From the NCBI GenBank assembly GCA_035578905.1, contig JAQJVL010002627.1, positions 1 to 64,000 on the forward strand: a stretch of DNA of 64,000 bases, given 5' to 3'. Shown in pieces: positions 41,221 through 53,056 of this stretch (positions within the stretch are counted from its first letter, which is position 1; each line of letters opens with the position of its first letter). Origin of the DNA: Stictocephala bisonia (lineage: Eukaryota > Arthropoda > Insecta > Hemiptera > Membracidae). The position numbers and the translations under genes were made by a program. The notes under the pieces are model-generated. The model was given only the letters and a program-made list of their open reading frames with translations. It did no database searches and had not been told where the DNA came from.

Positions 41221-44141
41221 CACTTTGAACCCTAGGCCCTAATACATGGATCGGCATGCCTCCCTGAGGATATTTTGGTAATTTAAAAAAAATCAGTGTA
41301 CATACAGCATTTACATAATTATAACATATTATATATCATTTTAAAGGCAAAGAAACAAGCTTTTTAAAAATGTATATATATAAAAGGTTTACTCACCAAA
41401 TAAATTATTTACATAGAGTTGAATATTATGTACAAATAGTAAAAAAAAATTTCTACATAGATCTTTAGTCCAAGTAGTTGGCCTTAGTGTGGTATTTTTT
41501 AAAGCAAACAGGCACACAAAGTGGCACTGTGCATTCTGGACACCACCAGGAAGTTTCCTTCCTTCCAGCTTTGCCTGTTTCTTCTTTGCTTTTTTCTGAG
41601 CATACTTTACATACACGTGTAGGTTGAGCTCTCTTGTCTGTTGGGGGAATCTTGTCCGGAAAGTGTCTGGCTGTAAAACATAAGAGCTATGAAGTAATAG
41701 TAACATAATTATTTCAATAGTAAAAGTAGTTGAAAGTTCATACTTTGTATATAAATACACAGATACATATACTAAATATAAATTACGTAAAAGTTATACA
41801 TACAAGCTATAAAAAACATCTTACCTGTCAGTCGATTGGAAGGCAAGCTTGAAGAAGCTCCACCATCTCCAGCACAAGCAAGCTCTCCTCCTTTTTCACC
41901 TAAAGCTTTCCCAATAGATATCATAAAACGGTACATGTGGCATTTATTCTTCAAATGTTGTGGTCTTGACTCACGATACAGTATATAAGCATTAGCAATT
42001 GCAGTTATGAACAGGTGGAAGAATAATTTTTTCCACCACTTCATTTGCTTCCTTTTGAATGGGTAGTAGGCAATAATTTGATCAGAACGATCTACACCTG
42101 TTTTATTTTTATTGTAATTGATTATCACATCAGGTTTTGATTTTGTTATAAAGCCTCCTTTCGAACGGACTAACACATCGGAAGCAGTCATTTTATGTGC
42201 TGAAGAGAGAGCCAACACATCTCTTTTATCCTTCCATTTTAGACATAACAAGTGATTTCTTCTCATAAAGACTGTTTCATTTGTCTTCAGTTTTTTTTTG
42301 TAACTACAGTTTTTGGCAGCTCTTTTCTATTCCGCATACAAGTCCCTACGGCTTTAGTGTTATTGGCCCACAAAAAATCAATAACAGCTGGTGAACTGTA
42401 AAATCTATCCATGAAGACAGTATGTCCTTTACCTAAGTAATCATGAAGAATTCTTTGAAAAAGGCCAATTATAGAGCTATCCTCAGTCTTACCTGTGTAT
42501 ACCTCCATTTTCAACACATATCCAGTCAGGGAATCACAGACAATGTAGAGTTTTATCCCATATTTGTCAGGCTTGTTTTTATTGTAAACTCTGAAGTATA
42601 TCCTTCCACGAAAACCACAAGTGCCTTCATCTACAGTAATATTTTCATGAGGATAATATGAAGCTGGAAATGCATTGAGCAGGTGGTTGATGAATGGCCT
42701 CAACTTGTGGAGAGGATCATGGCCAGGCTGATTGTATGGAACAGCTGTACTGTTATCACTAATATGAAAATTAGCAAGGATTGCCAAAAAGCGGTCACGA
42801 GCCATAACTGAAGGTGCATAAACACTTGCAATAAATTTATCTGTTGACCAATAATCTGCCAGTTTAAATTTTTTTACTATGCTCATATGTAAAATTATTG
42901 AGAAGAACAAATATATTTTATGAAGTTTGACTGTTTTCCACTGTCCCCAAATACTATTTTTTTTTTAGTTTGTCAGATCTCCTAAGTTTATCTGTGATTG
43001 ACTTAGCATATTTATTTGTTTCACTTTTAAAAATTTTTATCAGTGATTCTGGAAAAAATAAAGAAAATATGTCAAATGGAGTCGATGTTTCATCAATATC
43101 AGCTTTTATGCCACTAATTTCGTCAAAAACGGGCAACTGAGGTTGCATGTCCAGATCTGACCAGCCTAACTCACTGTCTGTAGGTTTATCTGACCTCTTA
43201 CGTTTTGGTTGTTGCCTAATCTGATCATCTAAACTAGGCCTACCTGTGCTAGTCGAAGGCTGATTGATGGGGCCTAGGCCTATGACAGTATCTGCAGGTT
43301 CATCATTTTCATCAGAATCAATAAATGTAGGATCTTCAAAATAATCAGGATCGTTTTGAACATCATCCAACTCACCCTCAGAATCTGAATCAAAAATTGG
43401 ATCACGCACATTTTCATTTAGTTCATTTATGAATTCAATGTTTGGTCCTTTTGTTTGGCGGGTGTCTAAATCATCGTCAATATCCGACTCAGAATCAAAC
43501 AAAAGATTGCGAATTACATCACTTTTCATTTCGTCTGCCATTTTATTTTACTACAAGAATAATAAATAACCTTTATAAGAGATAATATACAACAAACACC
43601 AACTTATATTCTACAATAAACGTCGAAAATACATAATAAACACGTCAAAATACACGGATAATCTCACATTATTTACATTTGCCTTTACTCTATTCAATAA
43701 GAAAAATAAATTATAAACACTGAACTGTACACTTATAATATATTATAATAACTTTTGCTAAACTAAATATCAACAAATTTACAAAACAAACTTAGTAAAA
43801 CATCCTTTCAGTTCTCAACAATACGCAACACACCAGCAGACTGACGGCTAGACAGATGGCGGCGAGTCCCGTGAGTCGGCGACTACGATCAGCTGTTCAG
43901 ACTCCCTTGTACTATGAAGATAAATATTTATATTTATTTACAAAAACAATACCAGGGATGCTGAAATCGAAAATATATGAACGTGAATAACCAATAAACA
44001 CAACCAGAACGTCAGAATACAAAAATATGCTACACCAGCTGATGAATAAAATTTAATAACGAAGCCCGAGCTATACTCGGGCGCCGGTAAATGGCGCGGC
44101 GGCCGCGGCCCGACCTATACTCGGGCTCAGGGTTCAAAGTG
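41221..44141 (-). mobile_element. piggyBac element, 2.92 kb, with transposase pseudogene
   Basis: TTAA at 41217-41220 and 44142-44145. The tips are CACTTTGAACCCTAGGCCC (left) and, inward from the right, CACTTTGAACCCTGAGCCC, 19 bp with few mismatches. The right subterminal region repeats CTATACTCGGGC (about 44071 and 44111). Its transposase is on the minus strand. Confidence 0.93.
41465..43541 (-). pseudogene. piggyBac transposase with two homopolymer frameshifts and a probable intron
   Basis: ATG at 43541 opens an acidic N-terminus (MADEMKSDVIRNLLFDSESD). The catalytic core follows in two further frames: VDEGTCGFRGR, VFMDRFYSS and TGVDRSDQ keep all three Asp residues. The frame is lost at a T10 run (42957-42966) and a T9 run (42291-42299). 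Near the end, a 154-bp intron fits well (minus strand, 41824 to 41671): donor ACAG/GTAAGA and acceptor TTTTACAG. Splicing changes the reading to RLTARHFPDKIPPTDKRAQP, then a Cys-rich domain (RVCKVC, WWCPEC, VPLCVPVCFKKYHT) stopping at 41465. Without splicing the domain is missing. Either the copy is dead or the homopolymer breaks are sequence errors. Confidence 0.88.
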
Positions 44142-44145
44142 TTAA

Positions 44146-44715
44146 GTATGTTAAAAATTATAGCATTGAAAAGAATGAACAAATTTTTTCATGAAGAAAA
44201 ATTTAAATAATTTTGTTTTAAAAATGTTTTGCTCCTTTTCCTGGTTGATGCAAAAAATAAAAAGTACTACATATAATAACAGTTTTTACTTTAATTTTTT
44301 TATTATTATTACAGGAAGTAAACCTGATAAAGACAACACAATTTCAGATAAACAGCTGATATTTAAAAAAGAGCATTATTTTCATTATTTGCTATAGAAA
44401 CTTCAATATATTGTTGAATCCAGAAATATGAACAGTGGATTCAACTCCATTCCTTTTTTGTTGTCTGTTCTTGTATTTCATTCAGAAGTTGTATAAAATG
44501 TCAATTAGTCAACTAAATGGGCAAAAGTCAATTACAAGTTAATAGAGTGTTTGCTAATGGTAATAGTAAAAAAATCAAGCACAAGAACTGAAATATTTTG
44601 GTCCATTATTTAAATACCCATAATTTTTTAAGATAATAATTGTGTATAGATAATCCTTAGATAGCACTTAAAGGATTAGCGTCAATGAATTAATCTGAAA
44701 AGTAGAAATTAAATA
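44146..44715 (+). other. Lis-1 intron, no feature recognised
   Basis: AT-rich sequence between a piggyBac and a pogo MITE, with no credible gene. Confidence 0.5.
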
Positions 44716-45445
44716 CAGTAGAACGTTGATTTACCGAACGTCAGTCATCCGAAACGTCAGTTAACCGAACCAAACCTGAAAAAAATATTTTTTTATATAC
44801 GCAAAATACACGTTGTAAATTTATGTTCCAACACTTATATTTAATATTTTTTATTTTTCAATAAACGTACCATACTACAGTAACTGTATACAGTACATAT
44901 AGTGCATATTTTATTACGAAAAAGATATTATAGTTAGCGCACAGCCCGCGCGGCGTACCGCTTCTGCCAGACTCAGTGCCTGCGCCGTAACGTCAGGCCT
45001 TCCAGGAGACGACGAAAATAAACAACGGGTGCGCCGTGCACCTACCACTGTCTAGTCTGAGCTTCGCTGACAAGCGTTTGTACTACAGTAATTGACACTG
45101 AATGTGCACAGTCGCTTGTTAATCGTCATTCACTCGTGTAGTGCAGCGCTGAAACTTTTTAAAGTTGTTTGTTTTCTTTAAGCTAGTGTTGAATAGTATT
45201 ACACTCTAGTTTCAGGAACATTAGTCCAATAAGTTTTAACTGGACTACTTAACACAAAATTAAAGTATTATGTGGATACAGTACTTAAATGTGTTGTGTT
45301 TTTAATTTCAATATGCCCAATCCATTACATAAACTTATCAATAAGCGTCTACAATGGCATGGTTAAAATATGTTTGATTATCCGAACATGTCGTTATCCG
45401 AACACCCTGAGGTCCCAATTAGTTCGGATAATCGACTCTCTACTG
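44716..45445. mobile_element. pogo/Tigger-like MITE, 730 bp
   Basis: TA at 44714-44715 and 45446-45447. The ends are CAGTAGAACGTTGATTTACC and, inward from the right, CAGTAGAGAGTCGATTATCC, with CCGAAC repeated inside both ends (TTATCCGAAC/GTTCGGATAA). It shares the CAGTAGA start with the Tigger at 32566 but has a different subterminal motif. No transposase; a GC-rich interior at 44945-45130. Confidence 0.85.
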
Positions 45446-45564
45446 TAGTAGGTATCATATTTACAGAGGTCTCTCGACTCCTAAATAATAAATGATAATT
45501 TAAATCTCATATTTATTAATCATATTTAAAGTGGTTATGTTTTAATTTTTTCCTGTCAATAAAG

Positions 45565-45720
45565 GTTGAATTGCGAGACCATGATCACGTTGTAGAGTGT
45601 GTTGCCTGGGCGCCAGAGAGTGCTCATAATGCCATCAATGAAGCAGCTGGTGCTGACAATAAAAAGGGAGCATATGAGGGTCCGTTCCTGGTGTCTGGCT
45701 CTCGTGATAAGACTATCAAG
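45565..45720 (+). CDS. Lis-1: Lis-1 exon: WD5 and WD6 start
   Basis: Encodes [20 protein letters not shown], then [20 protein letters not shown] and [12 protein letters not shown]. The insert-rich blade loop with [11 protein letters not shown] is diagnostic for LIS1. Acceptor AATAAAG/GTTGAA; donor ATCAAG/GTATAA at 45721. Phase 0 on both sides. Confidence 0.97.
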
Positions 45721-45984
45721 GTATAATTCAGTGGTTTCATTAACAATAATTGAATAGTAAGATAATATTTTTTTATTTAACCCTCTGTACAATAAAATCA
45801 GTTTCTCATCTTCAATCGTTTATCACAAATAATGGAGGGCATCCCATTATGTATACAAGTTGTTCTCTGAGCTTGTCACCTAACTTTCTTAACTGCTCGA
45901 CATACCTTCATGCTTTATCTACCTCACATTAACACATCTTGTCGGCTGTTGGTACAGGCCAGTATGGGTGTCTGCTAACTTGTT

Positions 45985-48308
45985 CATGTGATGCTCTATA
46001 ATCCGACGATCACAGGACCGACACCTTGTTAGATTACAGAGAGGCTATATGTAGTGCACTGTATACTGTGTTTTTAAAATGCAAATCCAATGCAGAAGGA
46101 CTGTTTTAAATAGCTAAAAGGTAATAAATAAACACTTAAAATACAAGTCAAGATGAAATGTATTTTGTTAAAAAAACTGACTCTGGCAAAAATATTACGT
46201 TAATGAAATAAAAATTTAAAACTTTTATAAAAATCCAGAATGTTTACAAGCCAAGTTTAAATAAATCAGAGTTATTGTCTTTTCACAGAATACTATCATT
46301 GTTTGCTCCTTAATTTCTTTTAGGCTTAAAATAAGTTAACAATTCTTTCAGCAGAAGTATATTTACTGCTGACATAGCCTCATCACAGCTCATGGTTCTT
46401 GGTGCACATTCAGCTGAATCATATTTGTCTACATCCTGAACCTCAGTGATCTCATCAATTATTTCTTCGTCGCTTAACTCAATGTTTAGATTGTCTTAAT
46501 TAATTCATTTAACAAAATCATCGGTAGTAATTTCTGAATCAATGAGACAGGATTCAATAGTGTATATTACAGCATCAACTTACGCTGTAGCCTGAGAGTT
46601 ATTGTTGTTGACCTCTGTAAGAAGTGGGTTATTTGGCCAAATATTCTTTCAGGATTAAAAATTGTCTTTCGCTTGACTTGACACCCCCCCCCCCAGATTG
46701 AGAATCTCTTATATTGAATATTTTCAAAATTTCTGAGACGTTGACTGGTTGGCTTACAATGTCCATTAGTAGAGGTTTTTGTAATGTGTCTTCAGCAGTT
46801 GTATTACATTCTAATCCATTGGTTGGATTAATGCTGTTGTTTTTGGGGGTAAGTGGTACATTAACTCAATATACCCATTTCGAGTTTTTCTTCAGCTTAT
46901 CTGCATCAGGATTCCCTGGGACATTGTCTTAAAGAAGGATAGCCGTTAACAGGTACTTTTCTTTAAGGAACTTCTTAACTGCGGGTACAAAACATTTACG
47001 GAACCATTTGTGAAATATTTCTTGTGTTACACAGGCTCGTCGTTGATTCATCTAGTGAACTGGGATGGTATCCATTTTAATATTTTTAAAGGCTTGCCTA
47101 CAACTAAAAACTTCATCATAAGGTTGCCAGATAAATTTGAGCTGCCAACACAATTAATTATTTCTTGGCTAGTTTCTGCCAGGTGCGTTTTTCTCATTGG
47201 CCAACATAAATGTTTTTGTTGGAAACCGCCAATTAAGGTTGGTTTCTTCCACATTAAACACTTGTTTGGGCGTTAAACCTAACCTCTCAATTTTGTTGTT
47301 GTCTAAATCTGCTTTAAAATAGCAATTTGTGACAAGTTAACACAAGCAATTCTAATACAAGAGTTTTCGTAATCTCTTGTATTAGAAATCTGATGACAGT
47401 TTTCCATCATTAATTTGAAGGAATCTAATGCCAAAACCTGTCTTATATTTGTATAGCCACCCATCGCTTGCTTTAAAATCGTCTTTTTTAAGAATATTTT
47501 TGTAGAAATATCTTGCTTTTTATTTTAAAATTTCACCTGGAATGGGCATGTGGCTTAATCTTTGTTACTGAAACCATGCAATAAAGGCTTCCTTGACATA
47601 AGAAAACTCTGAAGTTCTTTAAGTTTTATGATTTCCTGGATTATTAGTTATAAAGTTTTCAATTTTGCCACAAGATTTTAAGATATGGTAAACTGTCACT
47701 CTACGGACACCATATTCTTTTGCTAAAACAGTTGGAATTTGTTTCTCATGTACTTTTTTCTAATATCCCATTTATCTGATAAACTTAAAATTCTATGCTT
47801 ACATTTAGTACTGTTAGCAGACACCATCTTGGTTTCAATTCAAAATATCTTTATTCAAATTATTGCATACAAGATACAAAAGAATGGCATCTTACATAGA
47901 TTAAACAAGTAGCCTTAATCAGTAAAACTAATATTAATAAAAGAAATCTCATTTACCAGAACAATAGAATATGATTTCTTAAACGACTAAAACTATTCCT
48001 GTTCAAAGAATTCCTCCAATGAATAAAGTAGCTTAGATAGTAAATAACTCTTGAGAAAGTTTAATTAAACACAATATACTATACACAGTTCACAGGTTGT
48101 ACACACTTAACTTACTACAGATAATCACAAACAATTCACACAATATTGTTTATCACATCTGACCTAAATGTCTGCAAACAACCAACTGACGTTTTAGAGC
48201 CGACAGTAAATGGCTAACGTAACATTCATGTAGTGACCTGAATGTCGGCGGCACGTCGGACTAGTGGGTATGTTGGAGTAGCTAGCTTGGATAATAGAGC
48301 GTCAACTG
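45985..48308 (-). mobile_element. Decayed Tigger-like element, 2.3 kb
   Basis: The right end, read inward, is CAGTTGACGCTCTATTATCC, followed outside by TA (48309-48310). The left end CATGTGATGCTCTATAATCC matches it at most positions but its flanking TA is lost. The length is close to that of the intact Tigger at 32566-34916, and it contains a decayed pogo-type transposase on the minus strand. Confidence 0.7.
46690..47827 (-). pseudogene. Decayed Tigger/jerky-type transposase
   Basis: From the ATG at 47827, minus-strand frames give MVSANSTKCKHRILSLSDKW and AKEYGVRRVTVYHILKSCGK, the CENP-B-type HTH. KDDFKASDGWLYKYKTGFGI marks the second HTH. A degenerate first catalytic block follows (FNVEETNLNW where family members have ...DETG.. 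W), then MDTIPVHYxNQRRA, VTQEIFHKWFRKCFVPAVKK and an LDNAPGHPDADKLKK-like second block with a stop. Frameshifts and stops throughout; non-functional. About 20% or more diverged from the intact Tigger to its left, so it is a different family. Confidence 0.75.
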
Positions 48309-48310
48309 TA

Positions 48311-49077
48311 TATTCATTCAGGTATAAATAATGTATGCATTGCAATCTTAATCAATGCTGCAAATTATGTGACATTCGTTTATGAATATCAGAATTAATT
48401 TTGTAATTGATGTTGGTAAGTGAAAACAGGCTTTCATTGTTTTTATTATATGCTATGCTGTGCTTGATATATAACTAGGTTTATTACATTTTACTTTTTC
48501 ATGAATTTTATAATAAAAGTCTGCAAAATAGTATTCAGTGTGTTTGACAAATATAGTTGTTGCTATGAGGGTTAAATATATGATAATGTTTATTACATAA
48601 GCCTAATTTTGAAATAAGATTTTGTAAAATACATTTACCTTACCTTAAATTATTGTCTTAGGTTTTAAATAGACAAATTTTCTAATTTATTCATTTGAAA
48701 ATTATATACATCATATTTTAGGAAATTTTATGGTTAATATTACAATTTTTATACAGTAAATATTTTCAGTTATTTCAATTTGGTTATATTACATCATTTT
48801 TTTGTAATGGTTAGTCCTTAAAGGATTAAGATATAAAATGTAACTTTTAACATAATTTCAGGTATGTTGTTAATATGTGGAAGTTAAAATAATATGCATT
48901 GTTTATTTACTGCCATGTTCTGAAAGAATATGGTTTTGTAGAATTGGGGCTCAATAAGTACAGCCTTTAAAATAAATTTAATTCTTACTAAAGACATTAA
49001 ATTTACTTGAATATAATAAGCATTGAATGTTAAATTGGCGAACCAAAATGGTTTTTATATCAATTGAGTGTGTGTAG
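48311..49077 (+). other. Lis-1 intron, no feature recognised
   Basis: AT-rich intron sequence ending in the acceptor TGTGTGTAG at 49069-49077, which has a GT-rich rather than pyrimidine-rich approach. Confidence 0.5.
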
Positions 49078-49273
49078 ATGTGGGACGTGGGGACAGGACT
49101 GTGTCTCCTCACATTGATAGGCCACGACAACTGGGTGCGCAACGTAGTATTCCATCCTGGTGGCAAGTTCATTGTTTCTGCTAGTGATGATAAGACCCTA
49201 CGAGTATGGGACATTCGCAACAAGCGCTGCCTCAAAACAATAGAAGCCCACCTTCATTTCTGCACTTCTCTCG
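49078..49273 (+). CDS. Lis-1: Lis-1 exon: WD6 end and most of WD7
   Basis: Encodes [20 protein letters not shown], then [20 protein letters not shown] and [20 protein letters not shown], ending FCTSL. It enters at phase 0, giving TIK-MWD across the junction, and leaves at phase 1 (donor CTCG/GTAAGT). The last exon, which should encode about 25 residues ending in a VWECR-like tail and closing the propeller, is not found to the right edge of the window. Confidence 0.97.
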
Positions 49274-50739
49274 GTAAGTGGTATTGAAAAATGTTTCAAA
49301 CGTTAAAACAAATATTATAATATTTTTTTAAATAGTTTTAGTCATAAAAAAGTATAACTTATTATATTTTAATTACAAGGTTTTAAGAGTTTACAGTCAC
49401 ACTTTTATGTGACAGTAGACTTCAGCTATTTGACAGAATATTTGCGTTACAATTAAAACAAAGGAAAATATATTCCTTCCAACTTGTTCCTGTCCAACTT
49501 ATAACTAATTATAAGTACAGTACATAATACAGTAATAACAAAACCAAACACTATAAGTACAAAACTGAACTAATAACTCATAACATCAGTTTTCCACATC
49601 AAAACAAAGAAACTGCGGCAATAACACCACTCACAATCCAAGCAGCTGACTGACATCCACAATCACGTTTAAAACATCTCTAACTGTATATCTGGTGGCA
49701 GTTCTACATGCATGGTGAACACAGTCCCTGTAGTTGAAATTGACCACAGTAATAAATAATGTCAACAAACATCGCCTTTTGTTGTTACAAATTAATTGCA
49801 TTTTTAACTTATCCATTATTTCATGACTCACTTTGTAGTAGTCAAGAGTGAAGCCAAAAGTAGTTAAGTATACTGTATTGTGTGGCTTCTTTAAAAGTGT
49901 AATTTTTCACTTAAAAAACAGTTTCAATTTATAATGTTCACTGTAACAGGTTAAAATGGTGTTAATAGAAGTAAGGAAATGATAAATTACTAAAAAAGGT
50001 TTGAAATAATAATTCTATAGCTAGTACAAAATTTGACTTAATGTGAAACATACTCCAAATGATTGATTGACCATAGGTATATAGACATTGTAATTGAACA
50101 CTGTAAATATGAATATGCTGGCAGTATTAGAGATTGCACTGAATTATTGAGCATTTTTAGGGAAGAATATTTTTGTAATTTGCTCGTGTTGAAATTTAAA
50201 ATAGGGAATTGTCACATCTTAAATATACTTTCAACTATGTAAATTCTGTAAAGTTTCGGAAGAGCGCTGGGCCCCGAGGCTACCTGCCGGCTGACCCTAT
50301 TCATCCCTTGTCAACCGTCCTCGACCGCTTCGCCCGACTATTAGTTACCTACTGGGTAATTAAAAATTGAAAAATACCTTTCTTTATTTACAAAAATATC
50401 AATAAAATTTTAGTTTTATTGAAAGGAGAATAAAAAATAAAGAAAATTGATACCAAACACGAAACACTTTTACTAAAAAACTAACTGTATAGTGTTTAAT
50501 ATATTAAATATCAATGATTAATATATTGTTGACCTATTATTTACATAAATGAAACTAGATTTATTTGAAAATATAATACTGTATTTACAAATACAAAAAC
50601 ATTTTACTTATATAGAGCATATTTAGACTTTTTATTGAGAGAAGTAATGTTTTGAACAAAATTACGTGACTGCTATTTACAAAACATTATTTAACATAAT
50701 TAACTATAATATGGACAGGTTATGTCAAGCTTACAGTCT
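49274..50739 (+). other. Lis-1 last intron (part), little recognised
   Basis: AT-rich. A GC-rich patch at 50255-50345 (GAAGAGCGCTGGGCCCCGAGG) may be the terminus of a DNA element associated with the transposase at 50740-51700, but I found no matching partner. Confidence 0.4.
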
Positions 50740-51700
50740 TTACAGAATGCCGACTCCTAAGTCGTCATCTTCGTCTTCTGTGCTAATGTCGGTGTCATCC
50801 TCTGAGTCTCCTGGAGGCAAGCATATCATCAGTTCTTGAACACTAATATCCCGAAGTCCTTCATTTACCCAATCACTGTCAATGTCCTTCTTGACATGTT
50901 CGACGTATTTTTTCCACAAACTTGGTTCAAATTTGTTTTCTGCTTCCATGAATAATTGTTCTATGTCGTTTAACCTAAACGTGGTGTTGTGCTCTCTCAC
51001 ATAATTTTTTAGGTAAGCCCAAAGCATTTCTATCGGGTTACAATGAGAGTGATACGGGGGAAGTCTTATCACTTTGAATCCTTGTTGGGCAGCTTTTTCA
51101 TCAATTACATATGTTATCAACTGTGGTTTGTGTACCTTGACAAGACCATAAAGTTCAGATTTTAACATCTCCTCTCCACAAATAACTCCTTATGATCTTA
51201 ACCACATAATCATCTCACATTTTCTTGAGCTAGATGTTGGAACAATGTTTTTTATCCGAGAATGGTACGGTGCGTTATCCATTACTATTGTTGAACCCGC
51301 CAGAATGGAAGGGAGTAAAACTTCAAAAAACCACGTTTCAAATATTTCAGAGTTCATCTCCTCGTGGTATTCAACAGTTTTCTTTGATTGAAATATTAGA
51401 GCTGGTGCACTGATCCAACCGTTGTGACCTCCTGCGTGGCAGATAATCAACCTCTTTTCTTTTCCTAGGGGTGCGTTTTAGAGTACAACTGACTGTATCA
51501 TCTGTCCATCCAACATTTTTACAAATGTTTGAATTTACCCATGTCTCATCAAGGAAGATAACATTTTTCATGTCAACATGGTGAATTTTTCTTAAAAATT
51601 TACATCTTTCCAAAGCGACAGATGGCTTCTCCATCAAAACTTTACGTTTATACAGTTTTTTAAACTTTAAACCACAACTTTTCAATACTTTTGACAAAGG
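50740..51700 (-). pseudogene. IS630/Tc1-type DDE_3 transposase fragment
   Basis: Minus-strand blocks of a Tc1/IS630-superfamily transposase of the type common in aphids and other insects. LSKVLKSCGLKFKK and VALERCKFLRKI come first. Catalytic block 1 is VIFLDETWVN with GWTDDTV; the central region is LIICHAGGHNGWISAPALIF; block 2 is TIVMDNAPYHSR; block 3 is RLPPYHSHCNPIEMLWAYLK. An acidic tail ends DDDLGVGIL. The reading frame breaks near 51470 and there is an in-frame TAA just before 51168. The normal N-terminal HTH is absent: at about 51700 the frame runs instead into mariner sequence. It is probably non-functional. Confidence 0.85.
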
Positions 51701-52568
51701 CAACGTTTCACAATACCTCTCGGCATTGATTGTTGATCCTCATTCACGGAAATCAACCAGAATCACACCTTTAGCATCCCAAAAAACAGTTTCCATAATC
51801 TTTCTCGCTGACAGAGTTTGGAGACATTTTCTTGGTTTTTTTGGAGAATGGGTGTGCCCCCATTCCATAGACTGCATTTTTCTTTCACAATTGACATGCT
51901 TCACCCATGTTTCATCACCAGTAACGATACGATCGAGAAGTTCGTTACCATGTATGTCGTATTCATCAAGGAAAGTTAACAATGCAGCAAGTCTTTGTTT
52001 TTTGTGATCTTCCGTAAGGATTTTTGGAACCCACCTGGCACAAAATTTGTGGTGTCCAAGCTTCCCTACAACAATTTCATGAAGAAAACTTCGTGAAATT
52101 TGTGGGAAATGTTCCAAGAGTTCAGTCATTGTGAAATGGCGATTTTCACGAACTTTGTCATTGATTTTCAACATCAAATCTTCAGTCACAAGGCTAGGCC
52201 GACCGCTACGACTATCGTCATGACATTGGTGCGGCCATTTTTAAAGTCAATACACCACTGCCTTACTCTGCTTTCACTCATTATTCCATTTCCATAAACT
52301 TCACACAGTTAACGATATATTTCAATTGGTTTATGGTTTTTTGCCAACAAAAACCTTATCACTGAACGCACTTCACAAGTGGCGGGATTTTCAATTGCAG
52401 CACACATTTTAATTATTCAAAGTGAGACAAGCAAAAGAAGTACAGACCGCACGCGAATACAGCTCGATGCATACTGAACGCCAATGTTTTGACACCAAGA
52501 TGGCAGCTGTAGCCCCGCCCACAGCCGCACAATTCAAAAACGTCTGTTACTTTCTGGATAGCCCTCGT
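51701..52568 (-). pseudogene. mariner element, 5' half only
   Basis: The terminal repeat (inward from 52568: TACGAGGGCTATCCAGAAAG) is followed by a mariner ORF starting near 52408 (MCAAIENPATCEVRSVIRFL). The HTH region has a stop (EIYR* then LCEVYG) and a frameshift near 52195. The long block 52189-51740 contains SRSFLHEIV, DRIVTGDETWVKHV with the first catalytic Asp, SMEWGHTHSPKKPRK and TVFWDAKGVILVDF. After a stop it continues TINAERYCETL to about 51701 and ends. The second half of the catalytic domain and the 3' terminal repeat are missing. Confidence 0.88.
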
Positions 52569-53056
52569 ATATATAAAAGCCATTTACCACTCAACACTTT
52601 TCTCATAAACTATACGTCCAATTGATTTGAAATTTTGTACATAGGTTTATTTTGGCCCCTGAGGCTCACTAAGAAAGGATTTTCCTGTCCGACCTCAGGA
52701 CTCTGTCACACTGGCCTCCAAAATTCCCATGGTATTATTATGGAGCTATATTAATTGATTGAATTATTTGATTAACAGCTGTTAAAATAAAACCAAATTG
52801 AATAAAATTGTGGTAGGCTAAACTTTTAAAATTAAAGTTTAAATTAAGCATAACATCAGCTGTTCTAAATTAGATATTAGATTAAATAATTGTTTTTCAA
52901 AAACAAAGTATTTAGTTAATTTTGTAGTGTTCTTAACTTTGTTGAAAGTTTAACTTATATTTTGATTGCAAGACTTCAAACTGACAGCTTGCTGCACATT
53001 TCGATTATGTAATTAAACTCAATATTATGACCGGCGAAGCGGGCGGGTACAGCTAG
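52569..53056 (+). mobile_element. Possible non-autonomous Helitron
   Basis: The left part (TCCAATTGATTTGAAATTTTGTACATAGG, 52616-52645) resembles the 5' region common to arthropod Helitrons. The right end is GCGAAGCGGGCGGGTACAGCTAG, ending CTAG before T at 53057, the usual CTRR-T ending with GC-rich sequence just upstream. The 5' TC end is ambiguous because it abuts the mariner terminus. No RepHel ORF. Confidence 0.45.
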
